In this document: positions 26,849 to 35,337 of the stretch, piece after piece | Position numbering within the stretch: the stretch's first letter is position 1 | Layout of the letters: each line of letters starts with the position of its first letter | DNA from: Bifidobacterium lemurum | GTDB taxonomy: Bacteria > Actinomycetota > Actinomycetes > Actinomycetales > Bifidobacteriaceae | Length of the DNA: 64,000 bases | Assembly (NCBI RefSeq): GCF_014898175.1 | Contig: NZ_CP062948.1 | Location: 1,984,001-2,048,000 of the forward strand | Direction of reading: 5' to 3' | Made by a program: the position numbers and the translations under genes | The notes under the pieces: model-generated | The model's input: only the letters and a program-made list of their open reading frames with translations | Databases searched by the model: none | What the model was told of the DNA's origin: nothing

Positions 26849-28645
26849 ATGAGCCAGACGGCTTACAGAACACATCACGCCACCGAGGTGACGGAAGCGC
26901 TCGCCGGCGACAAGGTGACGCTGAGCGGTTGGGTCGACCGCCGTCGCGACCATGGCGGCGTGGCCTTCATCGACCTGCGCGACACCACCGGTCTGGTGCA
27001 GGTCGTCATCTACGACGAGGAGATGGCCCGCCCGCTGCGTTCCGAATTCGTGATCCAGGTCACCGGCGAGGTGCGCCTGCGTCCGGAAGGCAACGAGAAC
27101 GAGCATCTGGCCACCGGCAAGATCGAGGTCGTGGCCGAGAGCATCGACGTGCTCGCCAAGTCCGACGCGCTGCCGTTCCAGGTCTCCACCGCGCTCGAGA
27201 ACGAGTCCGAGAACAAGCTGCCCGGCGAGGAGGTGCGTCTGAAGTACCGCTACCTCGACCTGCGCCGCCCCTCCATGCAGCGCAACCTGAAGCTGCGCTC
27301 CGATATGAGCAAGGCCGCCCGTCAGGCCCTCGACGAGATGGGCTTCACCGAGGTGGAGACCCCCACCATGATCAAGTCCACGCCGGAGGGCGCGCGCGAC
27401 TTCGTGGTGCCGGCCCGTCTGGTGCCCGGCTCCTGGTACGCCCTGCCGCAGTCCCCGCAGCTGCTCAAGCAGCTGCTCATGGTCTCGGGTGTGGAACGCT
27501 ACTACCAGCTCGCCCGCTGCTACCGCGACGAGGACTTCCGCGCCGACCGCCAGCCCGAGTTCACCCAGCTCGACATGGAGATGGCGTTCGTCGACCAGGA
27601 GGATGTGATGGCCATGGCCGAGAAGGTCATCGCCGCCATCTGGAAGGCCGCCGGCTATGAGATCCAGCTGCCGATCCAGCGCATCACCTGGCAGGAGGCT
27701 ATGGATAAGTATGGCTCCGACAAGCCGGATCTGCGCTTCGGCAATCCGCTGGTCGAGCTCACCGACTTCTTCAAGAACACGCCGTTCCGCGTGTTCCAGG
27801 CCCCCTATGTGGGCGCCGTCGTGTTCAAGGGCGGCGCGGCCACCCCGCGTCGTCAGTTCGACGCCTGGCAGGAGTGGGCCAAGCAGCGCGGCGCGAAGGG
27901 CCTGGCCTATGTGGTGTTCGCCGAGGACGGCGAGCTGAAGGGCCCTGTGGCCAAGAACCTCTCCGATGAGGAGCGCGCCGGTCTGCGTGAGGCCGTCGGC
28001 GCCGAAGAGGGCGACGCCGTGTTCTTCGCCGCCGGTGCCCGCGCCACCGCGCAGACGCTGCTCGGCGCCGTGCGCGTCGAGCTCGCCGACCGCGCCGGCC
28101 TGCTCAAGCCGGACGAGTTCGCCTTCACCTGGGTGGTGGACTTCCCGATGTTCAAGTCCACCGACGATCCGGACGACGACGATGTGGCGATCGGCCATTC
28201 CAAGTGGACCGCCATGCACCATCCGTTCACCATGCCGTCCAAGGATTGGGTCGACTCCTTCGACAAGGATCCCGAGCACGCCATGTCCGACGCGTACGAC
28301 ATCGTCTGCAACGGCAACGAGATGGGCGGCGGCTCCGTGCGTATCCACCGCGACGACATCCAGGACCGTGTGCTCGACGTGCTGGGCATCACCGCCGAGG
28401 AAGCCGCCGACAAGTTCGGCTTCCTGCTTGAGGCGTTCAAGTACGGCGCGCCCCCGCACGCCGGCATCGCCCTCGGATGGGACCGCGCCGCGGCCATCCT
28501 CGCCGGAGCCGAATCCATCCGCGACGTCATCGCCTTCCCGAAGGCCGGCGGCGGACGCGATCCGCTGACCGGCGCCCCGGCCCCGATCTCGGCCGAGCAG
28601 CGCGCCGAAACCGGCGTCGACTACGAGCCCGACGACGAGGAGTAA
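26849..28645 (+). CDS. aspS: Aspartate-tRNA ligase
   Basis: A 598-residue bacterial-type AspRS. Order: N-terminal OB-fold anticodon-binding domain ([20 protein letters not shown]), class II catalytic core with motif 2 ([20 protein letters not shown]), an inserted GAD domain (about 300-410), and motif 3 ([15 protein letters not shown]). It follows hisS. The start is set by the GAGGAAGC ribosome site. Whether it charges only tRNA-Asp or also tRNA-Asn depends on GatCAB, not present in this window. Confidence 0.97.
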   Translation: MSQTAYRTHHATEVTEALAGDKVTLSGWVDRRRDHGGVAFIDLRDTTGLVQVVIYDEEMARPLRSEFVIQVTGEVRLRPEGNENEHLATGKIEVVAESIDVLAKSDALPFQVSTALENESENKLPGEEVRLKYRYLDLRRPSMQRNLKLRSDMSKAARQALDEMGFTEVETPTMIKSTPEGARDFVVPARLVPGSWYALPQSPQLLKQLLMVSGVERYYQLARCYRDEDFRADRQPEFTQLDMEMAFVDQEDVMAMAEKVIAAIWKAAGYEIQLPIQRITWQEAMDKYGSDKPDLRFGNPLVELTDFFKNTPFRVFQAPYVGAVVFKGGAATPRRQFDAWQEWAKQRGAKGLAYVVFAEDGELKGPVAKNLSDEERAGLREAVGAEEGDAVFFAAGARATAQTLLGAVRVELADRAGLLKPDEFAFTWVVDFPMFKSTDDPDDDDVAIGHSKWTAMHHPFTMPSKDWVDSFDKDPEHAMSDAYDIVCNGNEMGGGSVRIHRDDIQDRVLDVLGITAEEAADKFGFLLEAFKYGAPPHAGIALGWDRAAAILAGAESIRDVIAFPKAGGGRDPLTGAPAPISAEQRAETGVDYEPDDEE

Positions 28646-28667
28646 TCTCCCTCGCATAACGCATCTC

Positions 28668-28697
28668 AAGCCCCTTGGCCTATGGTCAGGGGGCTTT
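28668..28697 (+). terminator. Rho-independent terminator after aspS
   Basis: AAGCCCC and GGGGGCTT pair across an internal mismatch with a run of T residues after the stem. It ends the hisS-aspS unit. Confidence 0.8.
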
Positions 28698-28800
28698 TGC
28701 GTCGTGCCGGCACGGATCATCGGAGAGAATTGGGAAAGTGTTCACCGGGCGTTTGCCGGCGTTCGGCGTCTCGTATGCGGAGGCGACCTAGCGTGGAGAT

Positions 28801-28938
28801 ATGAGTGAACGCACGTGGTGGCGACGGCTGCACGACCGATTCGTCGCGAAGGTTCCCGAACGGATTGTTTATGGTCTGACCGCGGTGTGCGTGGTCGCCG
28901 CCGTGCTGGCGATTGAACTGCCTCGACTGTTCGGTTGA
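28801..28938 (+). CDS. Small single-pass membrane protein, 45 residues
   Basis: A short frame beginning MSERTWWRRLHDRF with a GTGGAGAT ribosome site 4-8 nt upstream. A basic N-terminus precedes one hydrophobic helix (residues about 24-41, LTAVCVVAAVLAIELP), and the chain ends LFG. Codon use resembles neighbouring genes. No family recognised. It lies between the aspS terminator and the gluA promoter, so it would be transcribed alone. It could be a small membrane regulator or a chance frame; the ribosome site plus membrane pattern favour a real gene. Confidence 0.5.
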   Translation: MSERTWWRRLHDRFVAKVPERIVYGLTAVCVVAAVLAIELPRLFG

Positions 28939-29041
28939 GACGACCACGCTTCGGTCTGATTCAGGTGGTTGGTTGGATCCGGACGGGCGGGGACGAGGGG
29001 ATTCGAAGTACCCTTAGAAGCATTCAGATAATACTCAGATA

Positions 29042-29069
29042 TTGTTTGCGAAACATTTGCAGGTATACT
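29042..29069 (+). promoter_or_regulatory. Promoter of gluA, probably leaderless
   Basis: TTGTTT (-35-like, 29042-29047), 16-bp spacer, TATACT (-10, 29064-29069). The ATG of gluA is 8 nt after the -10 box and lacks a ribosome site. Confidence 0.65.
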
Positions 29070-29077
29070 GTCCTCTT

Positions 29078-29884
29078 ATGTCTGAGATGAAGAACAACGC
29101 AGCCGCACGTCCGCTGGCGCCGCTGGTGCCGGGGCAGGACGACCCGAACAAACCGCTCGTCGAGCTCGCCCACGTGGAGAAGCATTTCGGCGATCTGCAC
29201 GTCCTCAAGGACATCAACCTCACCGTCACCAAAGGCGAGGTGCTGGTGGTGGTCGGCCCGTCCGGCTCCGGCAAGTCCACGATGTGCCGCACCATCAACC
29301 GTCTGGAGACCATCGATTCCGGCGTGATCCGCATCGACGGCAAGCCGCTGCCCCAGGAAGGCAAGGAGCTCGCCGCCCTGCGCGCCGAAGTGGGCATGGT
29401 GTTCCAGTCCTTCAACCTGTTCGCCAACAAGACGATCCTCGAGAACGTGACGCTCGCCCCGATCAAGGTGCGCCATATGGACAAGAAAGAGGCCGAGGAT
29501 CTGGCCATGGACCTGCTCGCCCGCGTCGGCGTGGACAGCCAGGCAAGCAAGATGCCCAGCCAGCTTTCCGGCGGCCAGCAGCAGCGCGTCGCCATCGCCC
29601 GCGCGCTCGCCATGCGCCCCAAGGTGATGCTGTTCGACGAGCCGACGTCCGCGCTCGACCCGGAGATGGTCAACGAGGTGCTCGACGTGATGGTGGAGCT
29701 CGCCCGCGAAGGCATGACGATGATCTGCGTCACCCATGAGATGGGATTCGCCCGCAAGGCCGCAAACCGCATCGTGTTCATGGCAGACGGCCGCATCCTC
29801 GAAGAGGGCACGCCCGACGAGTTCTTCGACAACCCGAAAACCGACCGCGCCAAGGACTTCCTCTCGAAGATCCTCACCCATTAG
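29078..29884 (+). CDS. gluA: Glutamate-type amino-acid ABC transporter ATPase
   Basis: A 268-residue ABC ATPase of the polar-amino-acid class. Walker A is [15 protein letters not shown]-loop [13 protein letters not shown], signature [16 protein letters not shown], Walker [16 protein letters not shown], and the switch His lies in CVTHEMGFA. The short N-terminal tail (about 30 residues) is not part of the domain. It is the first of four co-directional genes that match the actinobacterial gluABCD order (ATPase, binding protein, two permeases). The ATG is placed 8 nt after the promoter -10 box. An exact substrate (glutamate versus glutamine) cannot be read from sequence. Confidence 0.93.
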   Translation: MSEMKNNAAARPLAPLVPGQDDPNKPLVELAHVEKHFGDLHVLKDINLTVTKGEVLVVVGPSGSGKSTMCRTINRLETIDSGVIRIDGKPLPQEGKELAALRAEVGMVFQSFNLFANKTILENVTLAPIKVRHMDKKEAEDLAMDLLARVGVDSQASKMPSQLSGGQQQRVAIARALAMRPKVMLFDEPTSALDPEMVNEVLDVMVELAREGMTMICVTHEMGFARKAANRIVFMADGRILEEGTPDEFFDNPKTDRAKDFLSKILTH

Positions 29885-29973
29885 GCCGCCGGTCGCACTC
29901 CGCACTCCGTCCATCCCGCCCGTCATGTGCGGCCGCCGCCACCGCGCAAGGCGGCCGCGCCAAAGGAAGAGCT

Positions 29974-30798
29974 ATGAAGAACACACTGATCAAGCGGTGC
30001 GTCGCCGCCGTCTGCGCGCTCGCGTGCGTGGCCTCGCTGGCCGCCTGCGGCGCCGAGAGCGAGGCCGGCAAGATCCGCATCGGCATCAAATTCGACCAGC
30101 CGGGCCTTGGCTTCAAGAAGTCCGGCACCTACGTCGGCTTCGACGTGGACGTGGCGACGTACATCGCCCGCTATCTGGGCTACTCCGAGGACCAGATCAT
30201 CTGGAAGGAATCGCCGTCCAAACAGCGTGAGGCCATGCTGCAGAACGGCGACGTGGATATGATCGTCGCCAGCTATTCGATCACCGACGAACGCAAGAAG
30301 ACCGTCTCCTTCGCCGGCCCCTATTTCGTGGCCGGTCAGGACCTGCTGGTGCGCAAGGACGACGACAGCATCAAAGGCCCGGAGGACCTCAACGGCAAGC
30401 GTCTGTGCACCGCCACCGGTTCGACCTCCGCCGCCACCGTCAAGGAGCGGTTCGCCTCCGAAGTGCAGCTGATGGAGCAGCCGGGCTTCGCCGAATGCGC
30501 CACCGCCCTGTTCTCCGGCATCGTGGACGCGGTCACCACCGACGACATCATCCTCGCCGGACTCGCCTCCGCCTCGCGCGGCAAGCTCAAGGTCGTGGGC
30601 GTCCCGTTCACGCAGGAATACTACGGCGTGGGCATCCAGAAGGGCAACACCGAGTTCGCCAAGCAGATCAACGACGCGATCGAGCAGATGATCGAGGACG
30701 GCTCCTGGCAGCGCGCGATCGAGGAGAACACCTCCGGCACTGGATACGCTCCGAACAGCGAATACAACCCGCCGGAACCGACCGAAGGGGAGGAGTGA
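29974..30798 (+). CDS. gluB: Amino-acid ABC transporter substrate-binding lipoprotein
   Basis: A 274-residue secreted binding protein. Signal peptide with lipobox LAACG (Cys about 25), so lipid anchoring to the membrane is expected. The type II periplasmic-binding fold follows (IRIGIKFDQPGLGFKKSG, then FDVDVATYIARYLG), with the amino-acid-binding family signatures DMIVASYSITDERKKTVSFA and GPEDLNGKRLCTATGSTS. An AAGGAAGAG ribosome site supports the start. It sits between the ATPase and the permeases and delivers the substrate to them. Confidence 0.93.
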   Translation: MKNTLIKRCVAAVCALACVASLAACGAESEAGKIRIGIKFDQPGLGFKKSGTYVGFDVDVATYIARYLGYSEDQIIWKESPSKQREAMLQNGDVDMIVASYSITDERKKTVSFAGPYFVAGQDLLVRKDDDSIKGPEDLNGKRLCTATGSTSAATVKERFASEVQLMEQPGFAECATALFSGIVDAVTTDDIILAGLASASRGKLKVVGVPFTQEYYGVGIQKGNTEFAKQINDAIEQMIEDGSWQRAIEENTSGTGYAPNSEYNPPEPTEGEE

Positions 30799-30799
30799 G

Positions 30800-31477
30800 A
30801 TGGACGGATTCATCGAACTGTTCAGCGAATACGACGTGGTCGGCGCGTTCCTGGTGAACATCGAGATCACCCTATGGTCGGCCCTGTTCTCGCTGGTGCT
30901 CGGCGTGGTGCTCGTGATGATGCGCATCTCGCCTATCTCCTCGATGCGCACCGTGGCAGGCGCCTACGTGGAGCTGTTCAAGAACCTGCCGCTGACCATC
31001 ATCATGGTGTTCATGGTGCTGGGCGCCTACGCGCAGCTCAAATTCGCCTTCTCCGACATCTTCGCCACGAACTTCTTCTGGCTGGCGGTGACGGGCCTGA
31101 GCCTGTACACGGCGGCGTTCGTGTGCGAATCCCTGCGCAGCGGCATCAACACCGTGCCGCTTGGCCAGGCCGAGGCGGCCCGCGCGTTGGGGCTGGGCTT
31201 CATGCAGTCGGCCAGCCAGATCATCCTGCCGCAGGCCTTCCGCGGATCCGTGGCCCCGCTGGGCAACACGCTGATCGCCCTGCTCAAGAACTCGACGGTC
31301 GCGGCCGCCGCGTCGGTCTCCACCGAGACCTCCTCGCTGATGAGCGAGATGATCGAGTTCCGCCCCGACGTGATCATCCAGATCTTCCTGATCTTCGCCA
31401 TCGGCTATGTGATCCTCATCATTCCGATCGGCATGATCACCACGTTCCTGTCCAACAAGCTCGCCGTGAGGAGGTGA
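30800..31477 (+). CDS. gluC: Amino-acid ABC transporter permease, first subunit
   Basis: A 225-residue inner-membrane permease of the His/Glu/Gln/Arg/opine family with five predicted helices. The EAA loop is visible as GQAEAARALGLGFMQSASQIILPQAFR. It starts 1 nt after the gluB stop codon and ends 3 bp before the next permease gene, so translation is probably coupled. It forms the membrane channel as a heterodimer with the next gene product. Confidence 0.93.
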   Translation: MDGFIELFSEYDVVGAFLVNIEITLWSALFSLVLGVVLVMMRISPISSMRTVAGAYVELFKNLPLTIIMVFMVLGAYAQLKFAFSDIFATNFFWLAVTGLSLYTAAFVCESLRSGINTVPLGQAEAARALGLGFMQSASQIILPQAFRGSVAPLGNTLIALLKNSTVAAAASVSTETSSLMSEMIEFRPDVIIQIFLIFAIGYVILIIPIGMITTFLSNKLAVRR

Positions 31478-31480
31478 CCC

Positions 31481-32548
31481 ATGGCCGCAAACGAAAGCGC
31501 CGTACTGTTCGACCAGCCTGGTCCCAAGGGTCGCAGAACCATCCGCATCGTCAACTGGATCGCCGGAGCGGTTTTCGCGGTTGTGGTGGTGCTGATCCTC
31601 ATGCGCCTGCACAATCCGCCGGACGGCGAGAACCAGCTGAGCTGGGAATTGTGGAAGCCCGCGCTTGAGGCCGAGGCATGGACCGACTTCTATCTGCCGG
31701 GTCTGTGGATGACCGTGCAGGCCTCCGTGGTGGCCGTTATCGGCTCGGTGGTGTTCGGTCTGGTGTTCGGCATCGGCCGACTGCTGCCGAATCCGCTGCT
31801 GCGTGCCGTCTCCGCGGTGATCGTCGAGTTCTGCCGCGCCGTGCCCGTGCTGTTGATGATGATTTTCTTCTGGCGGTGGTTCGCGTTCGCCGGCCTGGCG
31901 AGTCCGTCCTATTGGGCGGTCGTGCTCGCCTTGGTGCTGTACAACGGTTCCGTGGTGGCCGAGCTGGTGCGCTCGGGTGTGGGCAATCTGCCGAACGGCC
32001 AACGTGAGGCCTCGCTGGCGTTGGGACTGACCGAAACGCAGTCGCTGATGCAGATCGAGGTGCCGCAGGCCGTGTTCGCCATGCTTCCCGCCGCCGTGAC
32101 CCAGCTGGTCGTGGTGGTCAAGGACACCGCGCTCGGCTCGATCATCATGTACACGGATCTGCTGCAGGAGTCGCGCCGACTGGGATCGATGTACTTCAAC
32201 ATCCTGCAGACGCTGGTGGTGGCCGCGGTGGTGTATTTCATCGTCTGTTGGCTGCTGTCCCGTCTGGCGGAATGGCTGCCCGAACATATGCAGCGCCGCA
32301 CGGCCGCGCCGGTGGAACCGGAGGCGGTGGCGCCCATCGCGATCATGGACCCTTCGAACGTGAACCAGATCGCCGTGGCCAAGGAGGTCGAGGAGCGTCC
32401 GTTCGGAGGCGCGCCGCGTCAATACCATGTGCATCACCGCGGCACCAACGCGTCGATCCGCAACTGGCGTCGCACCCGCTACGAGCAGGGATACGACGAA
32501 TACCAGCAAGGGAAAGGCGGCGAGGATGCTGAGCAGGAGGAGCGGTAG
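31481..32548 (+). CDS. gluD: Amino-acid ABC transporter permease, second subunit
   Basis: A 355-residue permease, longer than gluC because of an N-terminal helix with periplasmic stretch (about 25-75) and a cytoplasmic tail (about 270-355) rich in charged residues, ending near QQGKGGEDAEQEER. The EAA loop is NGQREASLALGLTETQSLM. The conserved membrane domain covers about 75-265. It is the last gene of the gluABCD unit and is followed by a terminator hairpin. Confidence 0.92.
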   Translation: MAANESAVLFDQPGPKGRRTIRIVNWIAGAVFAVVVVLILMRLHNPPDGENQLSWELWKPALEAEAWTDFYLPGLWMTVQASVVAVIGSVVFGLVFGIGRLLPNPLLRAVSAVIVEFCRAVPVLLMMIFFWRWFAFAGLASPSYWAVVLALVLYNGSVVAELVRSGVGNLPNGQREASLALGLTETQSLMQIEVPQAVFAMLPAAVTQLVVVVKDTALGSIIMYTDLLQESRRLGSMYFNILQTLVVAAVVYFIVCWLLSRLAEWLPEHMQRRTAAPVEPEAVAPIAIMDPSNVNQIAVAKEVEERPFGGAPRQYHVHHRGTNASIRNWRRTRYEQGYDEYQQGKGGEDAEQEER

Positions 32549-32589
32549 CGCTGCGATCCGTTTGATCCGGTAATTCTCGTACGCATTGC

Positions 32590-32623
32590 GGGGCTGTGGG
32601 ACGCTTGGTCGTCCCACCGCCCC
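32590..32623 (+). terminator. Terminator after gluD
   Basis: A 14-bp stem with one mismatch (GGGGCTGTGGGACG with CGTCCCACCGCCCC), 6-nt loop, followed by CGTTT. Confidence 0.75.
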
Positions 32624-32775
32624 CGTTTGCTATGTGGTCGGGCTGATGATCGGGCGGTTGGATGGCTGATGACTGGCGGGAGATGGCGGGAGATAGCAGG
32701 GGAGTGGTAGATTGCTAAGCGTATGCCGGTTCGGGATGGCCCCCGAACAACGGCGACAGTGAGGGAAAGAAGCGT

Positions 32776-34887
32776 GTGATTATGCGTCTGACCATGTGTA
32801 GGAAATTCGTCGCCATGGCGACGGCCGCGCTCACGATAGGGGCGATGTCGCTCACCGTCGGCGCGGCGATGGCGGATGAGGGCGCGAATCCCTCCGTCAC
32901 AGCCGGCGACACCACCACCGTCACGATCTTCGGCCTGTCCGACTTCCACGGGCATATCGAGAACGGTGGCTATCTGGCCACCGCGCTCAAGCAGACCCAA
33001 GCCAAGAATCCGAACACCATCTTCGCCGCGGCCGGCGATATGGTCGGCGCCTCCGCCTTCGCCTCGTCCATCGCCAACGACGAGCCTGCGATGGAGCAGC
33101 TGACGGCGATGAACATGGTGGTCTCCGCCACCGGCAACCACGAATACGACCAGGGCGCGGCCGACCTGGTGGACCGCATCATGCCGGGGATGAGCTCGGC
33201 GCAGTACATTGTGGCGAATGTGAGCGGCGGCGCGCTGGAGGGCAAGATCCAGCCGTACACCATCGTCGAAAGCGGCGGCAAGAGCATCGCCTTCATCGGC
33301 GGCGTGTATGAGACGCTGCTCGACTCGGTTTCGCCGGCCGGTATGGCGGGCGTGACGGTCAGCGATCCGGTCGAGGCGATCAACTCTTACGCCGACCAGC
33401 TTTCCGACGGTGACGAGAGCAACGGCGAAGCCGACGCGGTGGTGGCGCTGGTGCATGCCGACGCGCATCAACTCACCGGTCTGAACGCGAATGTGGACGC
33501 GGTGGTCGCGGGACACACGCATCTGGATCAGGAGACGCAGACCGCGTCCGGCGCTCCGATCGAGCAGACCAGGAACTACGGCGAATCCTACGCCACCATC
33601 GATCTGGAGATCACCGGCAGCGGCAAGGACGCGCAGGTGAGCGCGAGCGGCCGGCTGAATGATGTCATCGATAAAAAAAGCGGCGAGGCGCTGTATGCGG
33701 CCGACCCTGACGTGAACGCGATCTACGAGCGCGCGCAAGCCGCCGCCGACGAGCAGGGCAACACCGTGCTCGGCACCATCGACACCGGTTCCACCTTCAA
33801 CCGCGGCCGCGCCGTCACGGGTGATCTGGCAAGCGAGGAGAACCGCGGCGTCGAATCCACGCTGGGAGTACTCAACGCCGACGCGGCGATGTGGGCGGCC
33901 AACGAACACGGCCAGCAGGCCGATATCGGCGTGATCAACGCGGGCGGCCTGCGCGCCGACCTCGATCCGAACGGCGACAAGATCATCACGCTGAAGGAGG
34001 CCCACGACGTGCTGCCCTTCGGCAACAGCACGGCGGTGGTCACCCTGACCGGCGCGCAGCTCAAGGCGCTGCTCGAACAGCAGTGGCAGCCTGCCGGCGC
34101 GTCGCGTCCGGTGCAGTGGCTCGGCCTGTCCAGCAACGTGAGCTACCACTACAACCTGTATACCGAAACCATCAACGGAACCACCTTGCCCCGCGGCGAG
34201 GTGTTCGACCTGACCGTGAACGGCGAGGCCGTGCAGGACGAGGACACCTTCACCATCGCGGGCAACCCCTTCCTGCTCACCGGCGGCGACAACTTCACCG
34301 TGTTCAAAGAGGGCACGAACTATGTGGACACCGGCTATATCGATTTCGACGGACTGTCGGACTATCTCCAGGCCCATCCGAACCTGAAGGCCGTGAGCAC
34401 CCGCGGCAGCACCGGATTCTCTGCGGTTGATGTCGACGGCAACACCGTGAGCTTCACGGTGAGCGGACTCGCGTTCACCACCGACGAGCAGCGTCCTAAG
34501 TCCATCAAGCTCACCGCCAACGGCGTGGACTTCGGCACGCTGAAGATTCTCGACTTCTCCGGCGAGGTACAGGGGCCGGGCGCGGGGTCGGTGACGGTGA
34601 CGAAGACGCTGTCCGACGCCGAGTTGGAGACCTTCCTCGATGGAACGGCGGCCGTTGCCGATTCGGCGACCTCGACCGACACCGCGACGATTCGCACCGC
34701 CGAGGTCGAGGTGCTGTTCACCGACGCCGAAACCGAGGATAACACCGGCGCTCCGGAGACCCAGCCGACGCTGCCCGACACCGGCTCGGCGACCTCCGCC
34801 ATCGCGGCCGTGGCCGTGCTGCTGCTCGCCGGCGGCGTGATGCTCAAGCGTCGCAGCGTCGTCTACTCATCGGCGGACGCGGAATAG
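32776..34887 (+). CDS. Cell-wall-anchored 5'-nucleotidase / cyclic phosphodiesterase family protein
   Basis: A 703-residue surface enzyme. It has a signal peptide (1-34, cleavage near AMADE). The metallophosphatase domain has metal ligands in LSDFHGHIENGG, GDMVGASAF, TGNHEYDQGA and VVAGHTHLDQ. The C-terminal 5'-nucleotidase domain carries the ring-stacking region (INAGGLRADLD, VLPFGNSTAVV). A sortase signal LPDTG is followed by a hydrophobic helix and Lys/Arg. Likely dephosphorylates extracellular nucleotides to nucleosides. The GTG at 32776 has the better-spaced GGGAAAG site; ATG at 32782 is the alternative. It probably salvages nucleotides; host signalling through extracellular nucleotides is only a possibility. 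Confidence 0.9.
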   Translation: MIMRLTMCRKFVAMATAALTIGAMSLTVGAAMADEGANPSVTAGDTTTVTIFGLSDFHGHIENGGYLATALKQTQAKNPNTIFAAAGDMVGASAFASSIANDEPAMEQLTAMNMVVSATGNHEYDQGAADLVDRIMPGMSSAQYIVANVSGGALEGKIQPYTIVESGGKSIAFIGGVYETLLDSVSPAGMAGVTVSDPVEAINSYADQLSDGDESNGEADAVVALVHADAHQLTGLNANVDAVVAGHTHLDQETQTASGAPIEQTRNYGESYATIDLEITGSGKDAQVSASGRLNDVIDKKSGEALYAADPDVNAIYERAQAAADEQGNTVLGTIDTGSTFNRGRAVTGDLASEENRGVESTLGVLNADAAMWAANEHGQQADIGVINAGGLRADLDPNGDKIITLKEAHDVLPFGNSTAVVTLTGAQLKALLEQQWQPAGASRPVQWLGLSSNVSYHYNLYTETINGTTLPRGEVFDLTVNGEAVQDEDTFTIAGNPFLLTGGDNFTVFKEGTNYVDTGYIDFDGLSDYLQAHPNLKAVSTRGSTGFSAVDVDGNTVSFTVSGLAFTTDEQRPKSIKLTANGVDFGTLKILDFSGEVQGPGAGSVTVTKTLSDAELETFLDGTAAVADSATSTDTATIRTAEVEVLFTDAETEDNTGAPETQPTLPDTGSATSAIAAVAVLLLAGGVMLKRRSVVYSSADAE

Positions 34888-34906
34888 CGGTTCGCCTTCC
34901 GTATCC

Positions 34907-34952
34907 CATCTCGGCGTGGCATGGAGTGATCCGTGCCACGCCGAGATGTTTT
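34907..34952 (+). terminator. Terminator after the 5'-nucleotidase gene
   Basis: A perfect 15-bp stem (CATCTCGGCGTGGCA), 12-nt loop, followed by TTTT. Confidence 0.88.
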
Positions 34953-34974
34953 GGCGGGGTGTGCTTTCTTCTTG

Positions 34975-35150
34975 CCGTCATCCTGAATGGACGGCACTTT
35001 CCACTGTCATCCTGAGCGGGACAGTTCTTTCCACTGTCATCCTGAGCGGAGCACGAAGTGCGTAGTCGAAGGATCTCCTTGACCTTTGCGGCATTACTGG
35101 TCAGGAGATGCTTCGACTCCGCTGCGCTCCGCTCAGCATGACGACGAGAG
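34975..35150. repeat. REP-like palindromic repeats, copy B cluster
   Basis: CTTTCCACTGTCATCCTGAG occurs twice in direct orientation. An inverted pair follows: CTGAGCGGAG at about 35041 and CTCCGCTCAGCATGACGA at about 35127. The right part is near-identical to the repeat at 18840-18945. With two flanking terminators this fills the 450-bp gap (34888-35337) between convergent genes; no gene is seen there. Confidence 0.7.
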
Positions 35151-35216
35151 GATGGCTGGTGAGAGGATGGTTGCGTGTGATGATGAAGAAAGGCCGATGA
35201 GTCGACTGGGGGAGAT

Positions 35217-35262
35217 ATGACGAAGGCCTGTTCCGGGAATTTCCGGAACAGGCCTTCGTCAT
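35217..35262 (-). terminator. Terminator downstream of the GH101 gene
   Basis: A perfect 20-bp stem (ATGACGAAGGCCTGTTCCGG) with a 6-nt loop, 76 bp after the GH101 stop codon. Confidence 0.85.
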
Positions 35263-35337
35263 ATTGATTTATGGGTTGTTGGTTGGGGGAGAGGGATGGG
35301 GCCGGTCGCTATGCGGCTGGCCCCATCAGCCAATCAT

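Noticed and set aside
28980-29010. Possible tRNA T-arm (GGATTCGAAG)
   Set aside because: No matching acceptor, D-arm or anticodon stem nearby; no tRNA found in the window.
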